From assembly GCA_963624415.1 (NCBI GenBank), contig CAVFPQ010000141.1, positions 1 through 5,667 of the forward strand: a stretch of 5,667 bases of DNA. Direction: 5' to 3'. Position numbers and translations under genes: made by a program. The notes under the pieces are model-generated. The model was not told where the DNA came from and did no database searches. It was given only the letters and a program-made list of their open reading frames with translations. Below are positions 5,607 through 5,667 of the stretch, in pieces (position 1 is the first letter of the stretch; each line of letters starts with the position of its first letter). Origin of the DNA: RUG806 sp963624415 (GTDB lineage Bacteria > Bacillota > Clostridia > Oscillospirales > Acutalibacteraceae).

Positions 5607-5667
5607 CAATTAGCAATTAGCAATGAGCAATTAGCAATTAGCAATGAGCAATTAGCAATTAGCAATT
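5607..5667. repeat. Heptanucleotide tandem array CAATTAG with 21-bp super-period
   Basis: Eight full units and a partial ninth run to the window edge: CAATTAG, CAATTAG, CAATGAG, repeated in that order of three, so a 21-bp higher-order unit is present twice and begins a third time. The array is in inverted orientation to those at 79-113 and 201-235. In the register TTAGCAA the first unit would be TAAGCAA (5603-5609), so the array appears to supply the stop codon of the phosphatase gene. TAG or TGA on the + strand and TAA or TCA-type units on the - strand block long frames. The true length is unknown because the array is cut by the window end. Confidence 0.9.

Overview
The window reads as a low-to-moderate GC Gram-positive chromosome, most likely an anaerobic Clostridia member (Oscillospiraceae/Ruminococcaceae-like). 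This rests on strong AGGAG-type ribosome binding sites, protein flavour and AT-rich heptamer tandem repeats between genes. It is an inference from style, not a database match. All four genes lie on the + strand, and no RNA gene, IS element, CRISPR array or phage gene is visible.

Layout. Bases 1-245 are non-coding and unusually repeat-rich. They hold two hairpins at the left edge (12-30, 37-81), a CTAATTG heptamer array (79-113), a word shared with a later intergenic region plus a small hairpin (118-151), a second heptamer family CATTATG (156-190), and a near-copy of the first array (201-235) that runs into the ribosome binding site of gene 1. Gene 1 (252-1502) is a patatin-like phospholipase. 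Gene 2 (1524-3077), 21 bp downstream and probably co-transcribed, is a YifB/ComM-family AAA+ ATPase. A 184-bp gap (3078-3261) contains an 86-nt segment with nested inverted repeats. Gene 3 (3262-3846) is a LOG-family (TIGR00730-type) nucleotide phosphoribohydrolase. A 130-bp AT-rich gap carries a good sigma-A-type promoter for gene 4 (3977-5605), a purple-acid-phosphatase-like metallophosphoesterase with a C-terminal copper-amine-oxidase-N1-like domain but no visible signal peptide. From the stop codon of gene 4 to the window edge (5606-5667) runs a CAATTAG heptamer array, the reverse complement of the left array, with a regular 21-bp super-period.

The genes do not form a recognisable pathway. 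Patatin lipase and YifB may share a transcript, while LOG and the phosphatase look like independent housekeeping or accessory units. I see no convincing new multi-gene system. The best leads are the non-coding ones: the heptamer arrays in opposite orientation at the two ends of the gene block, their higher-order period, and the structured element at 3098-3183 whose edge sequence recurs at 118-136.
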